Assembly: GCF_008329645.1 (NCBI RefSeq)
Contig: NZ_CP043474.1
Span: 3,906,001 to 3,970,000 of the forward strand
Source: Mycolicibacterium grossiae
GTDB lineage: Bacteria; Actinomycetota; Actinomycetes; Mycobacteriales; Mycobacteriaceae
Direction: 5' to 3'
Length of the DNA stretch: 64,000 bases
Shown one piece after another: positions 60,207 through 64,000 of the stretch. The position numbers were made by a program, and so were the translations under genes. Under the pieces are notes generated by a model, which was not told where the DNA came from, searched no databases, and saw only the letters and a program-made list of their open reading frames with translations. Position 1 is the first letter of the stretch; each line of letters opens with the position of its first letter.

Positions 60207-61649
60207 ATGCCAAGTCCCTCCGTCACCTCGCCGCAAGTAGCCGTCAACGACATCGGCTCGGCTGAGGACTTCCTCGCCGCCATCGACAAGACCATCAAGT
60301 ACTTCAACGATGGCGACATCGTCGAGGGGACCATCGTCAAGGTCGACCGCGACGAAGTCCTGCTCGACATCGGTTACAAGACCGAAGGCGTCATCCCTTC
60401 CCGCGAACTCTCGATCAAGCACGACGTCGACCCCTCCGAGGTCGTCTCCGTCGGCGACGAGGTCGAAGCCCTGGTCCTCACCAAGGAGGACAAGGAAGGT
60501 CGCCTGATCCTGTCCAAGAAGCGCGCTCAGTACGAGCGGGCCTGGGGCACCATCGAGGAACTCAAGGAAAAGGACGAGGCCGTCAAGGGCACCGTCATCG
60601 AGGTCGTCAAGGGTGGCCTCATCCTCGACATCGGCCTGCGCGGCTTCCTGCCCGCGTCGCTGGTCGAGATGCGGCGCGTCCGCGATCTGCAGCCGTACAT
60701 CGGTCGCGAGATCGAGGCGAAGATCATCGAGCTGGACAAGAACCGCAACAACGTCGTGCTCTCCCGCCGCGCCTGGCTCGAGCAGACCCAGTCCGAGGTG
60801 CGCAGCGAGTTCCTCAACCAGCTGCAGAAGGGCGCCATCCGCAAGGGCGTCGTGTCCTCGATCGTCAACTTCGGCGCGTTCGTCGACCTCGGCGGCGTCG
60901 ACGGCCTTGTGCACGTCTCCGAGCTGTCCTGGAAGCACATCGACCACCCGTCCGAGGTCGTGCAGGTGGGCGACGAGGTCACCGTCGAGGTGCTCGACGT
61001 CGACATGGACCGCGAGCGGGTGTCGCTGTCGCTCAAAGCGACTCAGGAAGACCCGTGGCGCCACTTCGCCCGTACCCACGCGATCGGCCAGATCGTGCCG
61101 GGCAAGGTCACCAAGCTGGTCCCGTTCGGTGCGTTCGTCCGCGTCGAGGAGGGCATCGAGGGCCTGGTCCACATCTCCGAGCTGTCCGAGCGCCACGTCG
61201 AGGTCCCGGACCAGGTGGTCCAGGTCGGCGACGACGCGATGGTCAAGGTCATCGACATCGACCTGGATCGTCGTCGCATCTCGCTGAGCCTCAAGCAGGC
61301 CAACGAGGACTACACCGAGGAGTTCGACCCCTCGAAGTACGGCATGGCCGACAGCTACGACGATGCGGGGAACTACATCTTCCCCGAGGGCTTCGACGCC
61401 GACAGCAACGAGTGGCTCGAGGGCTTCGAGAAGCAGCGTGACGAGTGGGAGGCCCGGTACGCCGAGGCCGAACGTCGGCACAAGATGCACACCGCGCAGA
61501 TGGAGAAGTTCGCTGCGGCGGACGCCGAGGCGGCCAGCCGTCCGGCGTCCAACGGTTCGACGTCGCGTGGCGACGAGCCGACCGGTGGCACCCTGGCCAG
61601 CGACGCCCAGCTCGCGGCGCTGCGCGAGAAGCTGGCCGGCAGCGCCTGA
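60207..61649 (+). CDS. rpsA: Ribosomal protein S1
   Basis: This 480-residue protein has four S1 RNA-binding domains (about residues 35-105, 120-190, 205-275 and 290-360), each starting with a G-x-I/V-V segment such as G-D-I-V-E-G-T-I-V, G-A-I-R-K-G-V-V and G-Q-I-V-P-G-K-V. A charged, largely disordered C-terminal tail follows (about 370-480), the part that differs among mycobacteria and has been discussed in connection with pyrazinamide. ATG 60207 gives M-P-S-P-S-V-T-S-P-Q-V-A-V-N-D. It is single and ends at a strong terminator. Confidence 0.97.
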   Translation: MPSPSVTSPQVAVNDIGSAEDFLAAIDKTIKYFNDGDIVEGTIVKVDRDEVLLDIGYKTEGVIPSRELSIKHDVDPSEVVSVGDEVEALVLTKEDKEGRLILSKKRAQYERAWGTIEELKEKDEAVKGTVIEVVKGGLILDIGLRGFLPASLVEMRRVRDLQPYIGREIEAKIIELDKNRNNVVLSRRAWLEQTQSEVRSEFLNQLQKGAIRKGVVSSIVNFGAFVDLGGVDGLVHVSELSWKHIDHPSEVVQVGDEVTVEVLDVDMDRERVSLSLKATQEDPWRHFARTHAIGQIVPGKVTKLVPFGAFVRVEEGIEGLVHISELSERHVEVPDQVVQVGDDAMVKVIDIDLDRRRISLSLKQANEDYTEEFDPSKYGMADSYDDAGNYIFPEGFDADSNEWLEGFEKQRDEWEARYAEAERRHKMHTAQMEKFAAADAEAASRPASNGSTSRGDEPTGGTLASDAQLAALREKLAGSA

Positions 61650-61679
61650 TTCGTCGCGCCGACCCGTAGCACACACGGC

Positions 61680-61711
61680 GAACGCCCCGGCTCCTCGGAG
61701 CCGGGGCGTTC
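61680..61711 (+). terminator. Strong intrinsic terminator after rpsA
   Basis: A 14-bp perfect stem (61680-61693 with 61698-61711, GAACGCCCCGGCTC and its complement) with a 4-nt loop lies 30 bp after the rpsA stop and is followed by GTCGTCTCC. The GC-rich stem without a long T run is the usual mycobacterial form. Confidence 0.8.
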
Positions 61712-61750
61712 GTCGTCTCCGCCTCGACGTGTGCATGAATCGCTAATTGA

Positions 61751-61765
61751 CAATGATTTTCATTG
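61751..61765. promoter_or_regulatory. Zur-box-like palindrome CAATGA-TTT-TCATTG
   Basis: This perfect interrupted inverted repeat lies 17 bp before ATG 61783. The core AATGATTTTCATT matches the AT-rich palindromes recognised by the mycobacterial zinc regulator Zur. It would overlap the promoter, so zinc repression of the downstream lipoprotein is expected. Confidence 0.65.
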
Positions 61766-61782
61766 GCTGTTTGACTCCAGCC

Positions 61783-63045
61783 ATGTCGATCGCGCGCGTC
61801 CTGAGCATCCTGTCCCTGTCGGCGCTGGCGGCCGGATGCGCCGCCGAGTCCGGCACCGCCGGGCCGTCCACGGCAACGTCTTCCACGGCGGCATCTTCCA
61901 CGGCGGCGTCCTCCACGGCAGCACCGTCCGCCGCGCCGGTCGAGCGGGCCACGGCGACGCCCCGGTTGGCGCTCAGCTACGACGGCGGCGTGCTGGTGCT
62001 CGACGCCCGCACCCTGAAGCCCATCGCCGACGTCCCCGTGGAGGGCTTCGTCCGACTGAACTCCGCCGGTAATGGGCGGCACGTGCTGGTCTCGCAATCC
62101 GACGGGTTCGCCGTGCTCGACATGGGCACCTGGACCGCGGCGCACGGCGACCACGGTCACCACTGCACGGCCGCGCCGCAACTCACCGACATGCGCTTCG
62201 GGGGCGCCGAGCCCGGACACGTCGTCGCACACGACGGCATGGTGACGCTGTTCAGCGACGGCACGGGTGAGGTCGACGTCGTCGACCCACGGGCGCTGCT
62301 CACCGGAGACGGACGGCCCACCACGGCTCTGGTGACCGAGCCGCACCACGGCGTTGCGGTTCGGCGCGCCGACGGAACCTTGGCGGTCAGCGTCGGCGAT
62401 GCCGACAGCCGAAGTGGCGCACGGATCGTCGACGGAGACGGCCGTCAGCTCGCCGTCAACGACCAGTGCCCCGGCCTGCACGGTGAGGCCGCCGCAGCCG
62501 ACGGCGTGCTCACCTTCGGCTGCGAGGACGGCATCCTCGTCGTGCGCGGCACCGAGTTCCGCAAGATCGCGAGCCCCGACCCGTACGGCCGCATCGGCAA
62601 TCAGGCCGGCAGTGACGTGTCGCCGGTCGTCCTCGGTGACTACAAGACCGACCGCGACGCCGAGGTGGAACGTCCTCGCCGCTTCACCCTGACCGACACC
62701 GGGACCGGCACACTGCGGGTCGTGCCGATCGACGCGAGCTACAGCTTCCGTTCGCTGGACCGCGGTCCCGACGGCGAGGTCGTCATCCTCGGCACGGACG
62801 GCTTCCTGCACGTCTTCGATCCCGTCACCGCCCAGCGCATCGGACACCACCGTGCCGTCGCGGCCTGGACCGAGCCCGACGAGTGGCAGTCGCCGATGCC
62901 CAACCTGCACGTGCAGGACGGCGTCGCCTACGTCAGCGAGCCCGGCGCCCGTCGGCTGGTGGCCCTCGACCTGACCGATGGATCGGTCGTCGCGGAGACC
63001 ACCCTCGCGCAGCCGACCGTCGAACTCACCGGCGTCGAGGGCTGA
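61783..63045 (+). CDS. AztD-like zinc-chaperone lipoprotein
   Basis: A 420-residue secreted protein. The signal peptide ends in L-A-A-G-C with lipobox Cys19, and a Ser/Thr/Ala-rich tether with S-S-T-A-A repeats follows to about residue 55. The rest is a beta-propeller-like repeat protein with blade motifs such as G-G-V-L-V-L-D, S-D-G-F-A-V-L-D and D-G-F-L-H-V-F-D. The histidine cluster H-G-D-H-G-H-H (His121 onward) resembles the metal-binding segment of AztD, the periplasmic zinc chaperone that loads AztC. No aztABC transporter genes are adjacent. The Zur-like site upstream supports a zinc role. An upstream TTG at 61747 lies before the operator and is rejected. Confidence 0.8.
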   Translation: MSIARVLSILSLSALAAGCAAESGTAGPSTATSSTAASSTAASSTAAPSAAPVERATATPRLALSYDGGVLVLDARTLKPIADVPVEGFVRLNSAGNGRHVLVSQSDGFAVLDMGTWTAAHGDHGHHCTAAPQLTDMRFGGAEPGHVVAHDGMVTLFSDGTGEVDVVDPRALLTGDGRPTTALVTEPHHGVAVRRADGTLAVSVGDADSRSGARIVDGDGRQLAVNDQCPGLHGEAAAADGVLTFGCEDGILVVRGTEFRKIASPDPYGRIGNQAGSDVSPVVLGDYKTDRDAEVERPRRFTLTDTGTGTLRVVPIDASYSFRSLDRGPDGEVVILGTDGFLHVFDPVTAQRIGHHRAVAAWTEPDEWQSPMPNLHVQDGVAYVSEPGARRLVALDLTDGSVVAETTLAQPTVELTGVEG

Positions 63046-63063
63046 GCGCCGACGCGCGCCTGC

Positions 63064-63069
63064 CAGACT
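63064..63069 (+). promoter_or_regulatory. Candidate leaderless -10 (CAGACT) of coaE
   Basis: CAGACT ends 6 nt before the coaE GTG at 63076, without a Shine-Dalgarno sequence. Confidence 0.4.
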
Positions 63070-63075
63070 GACCCC

Positions 63076-64000
63076 GTGCTGCGAATCGGTCTCTCCGGCG
63101 GAATCGGCGCCGGCAAGTCAACGGTGTCGGCGACGTTCAGCGATCTCGGGGGGATCGTCGTCGACGGTGACGTGATCGCCCGCGAGGTCGTCGAACCGGG
63201 AACCGAGGGACTGGCACGCCTGGTCGAGGCCTTCGGCGACGGCATCCTGCGGCCGGACGGCGCCCTGGACCGGCCGGCGCTGGCGGCAATCGCCTTCAGC
63301 GACGACGAGAAGCGCGCGACGCTCAACGGCATCGTGCACCCGCTGGTCGGGGCCCGGCGCGCCGAAATCATCGACGCGGCACCAGCGGACGCCGTCATCG
63401 TCGAGGACATCCCGCTGCTGGTCGAGTCCCAGATGGCCCCGATGTTCCCGCTCGTGGTGATCGTGCACGCCGACGAGGACGTCCGCATCCGCCGGCTCGT
63501 CGAGCACCGCGGCTTCTCCGAGTCCGACGCGCGGGCCCGGATCAAGGCGCAGGCCAGCGAGCAGCAGCGCCGCGACGTCGCGGACGTGTGGCTCGACAAC
63601 CACGGCGACGCCGAAGACCTCCGCGCCCGGGCGCGGGCGCTGTGGCAGGACCGGATCCTCCCGTTCGCGCACAACCTCGACGCCGGCACACCGGCGGTCG
63701 GCGCGCCCGTGCTGGTCGACGCGGACCCCACGTGGCCCGACCAGGCCCGCCGCATCGTCGCCCGGCTGCAGACGGCGTGCGGCCACCACGCCGTACGCAT
63801 CGACCACGTCGGCTCCACCGCGGTGCCCGGCCTGCCGGCGAAGGACGTCATCGACGTGCAGGTGACGGTCCGCGACCTCGCCGTCGCCGACGAGCTGAGC
63901 GACGCCATCGTCACCGCCGGCTACCCACGCGTCGCGGACGTCACCGCCGACACTCCGCACACCGACGACGTCGACGGCTGGACCAAGCGGTTCCACGCTT
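63076..64000 (+). CDS. coaE: Dephospho-CoA kinase fused to a GrpB/UPF0157 domain, 3' end missing
   Basis: The window ends inside this gene after about 308 codons. Residues 1-200 are dephospho-CoA kinase, the last step of CoA synthesis: Walker A G-L-S-G-G-I-G-A-G-K-S-T, D-G-D-V-I-A-R-E-V-V and V-E-D-I-P-L-L-V-E-S. From about residue 215 a GrpB/UPF0157 nucleotidyltransferase-like domain begins with V-D-A-D-P-T-W-P and R-I-D-H-V-G-S-T-A-V-P-G-L-P-A-K-D-V-I-D. This fusion is standard in mycobacteria, where the second domain is thought to aid folding or regulation. GTG 63076 is supported by the upstream hexamer. Confidence 0.95.
   Translation, partial: MLRIGLSGGIGAGKSTVSATFSDLGGIVVDGDVIAREVVEPGTEGLARLVEAFGDGILRPDGALDRPALAAIAFSDDEKRATLNGIVHPLVGARRAEIIDAAPADAVIVEDIPLLVESQMAPMFPLVVIVHADEDVRIRRLVEHRGFSESDARARIKAQASEQQRRDVADVWLDNHGDAEDLRARARALWQDRILPFAHNLDAGTPAVGAPVLVDADPTWPDQARRIVARLQTACGHHAVRIDHVGSTAVPGLPAKDVIDVQVTVRDLAVADELSDAIVTAGYPRVADVTADTPHTDDVDGWTKRFHA

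Overview
The window is a high-GC, densely packed chromosomal segment of a mycobacterium, most likely a rapidly growing Mycolicibacterium-type species. The main evidence is gene order. The run hisB-hisH-priA-impA-hisF-hisI, bcpB, trpE, trpC-trpB-trpA-lgt, pyk, tesB, cydC-cydD-cydB-cydA, a Rv1625c-type adenylate cyclase, pdtaR, a lipid-transfer thiolase, polA, rpsA and coaE is the order I recall around Rv1600-Rv1631 of M. tuberculosis. Between these conserved blocks lie genes that the tuberculosis backbone lacks there and that are typical of environmental mycobacteria.

Region by region: (1) 1-4457 is the distal his operon, beginning inside hisC. It includes the HisA-type isomerase PriA, expected to serve both histidine and tryptophan synthesis because no trpF is present. 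(2) 4517-7045 holds a DUF222/HNH endonuclease-like gene and a minus-strand pair, peroxiredoxin bcpB plus an orphan ABC ATPase. (3) 7109-15020 is the trp cluster (trpE, a small membrane protein, trpC, trpB, trpA) running directly into lgt. The Lgt enzyme carries an exceptionally long acidic C-terminal tail built from eight ~51-56-residue repeats. (4) 15062-24432 holds two small membrane proteins, glutamate synthase gltBD, pyruvate kinase and an acyl-CoA thioesterase. (5) 24447-31347 (minus) is the cytochrome bd operon cydABDC, followed by a coupled DUF4190 protein and preceded by an HdeD-like gene.

(6) 31515-39345 has an FkbM-type methyltransferase in lower-GC DNA, a polar amino-acid ABC importer co-transcribed with a DesK/MacS-like two-component system, a DUF2339 membrane protein and a Dps ferritin. 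(7) 39342-45690 has the membrane adenylate cyclase, then two tandem paralogous clan GH-A glycoside-hydrolase-like proteins with low-complexity tails, each preceded by an unusually AT-rich ~440-bp intergenic region rich in inverted repeats. (8) 45795-51922 has a tRNA with anticodon CAA (Leu) and a short variable loop, the ANTAR regulator pdtaR and a complete branched-chain amino-acid ABC importer (livKHMGF). (9) 51950-55355 has a thiolase/DUF35 pair, an alpha/beta hydrolase and a divergent LysR regulator. (10) 55366-64000 has polA, a TRIC-like channel, a PrsW-like membrane protease, rpsA, an AztD-like lipoprotein behind a Zur-like palindrome, and the start of coaE fused to a GrpB-type domain.

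Many genes overlap by 4 bp (ATGA/GTGA), so translational coupling is the rule. Many first genes of transcripts have a TANNNT or CANNNT hexamer 6-8 nt before the start codon, consistent with leaderless mRNAs. Starts were chosen from ribosome-binding sites, these hexamers, overlaps and recalled family N termini; no database search was possible.
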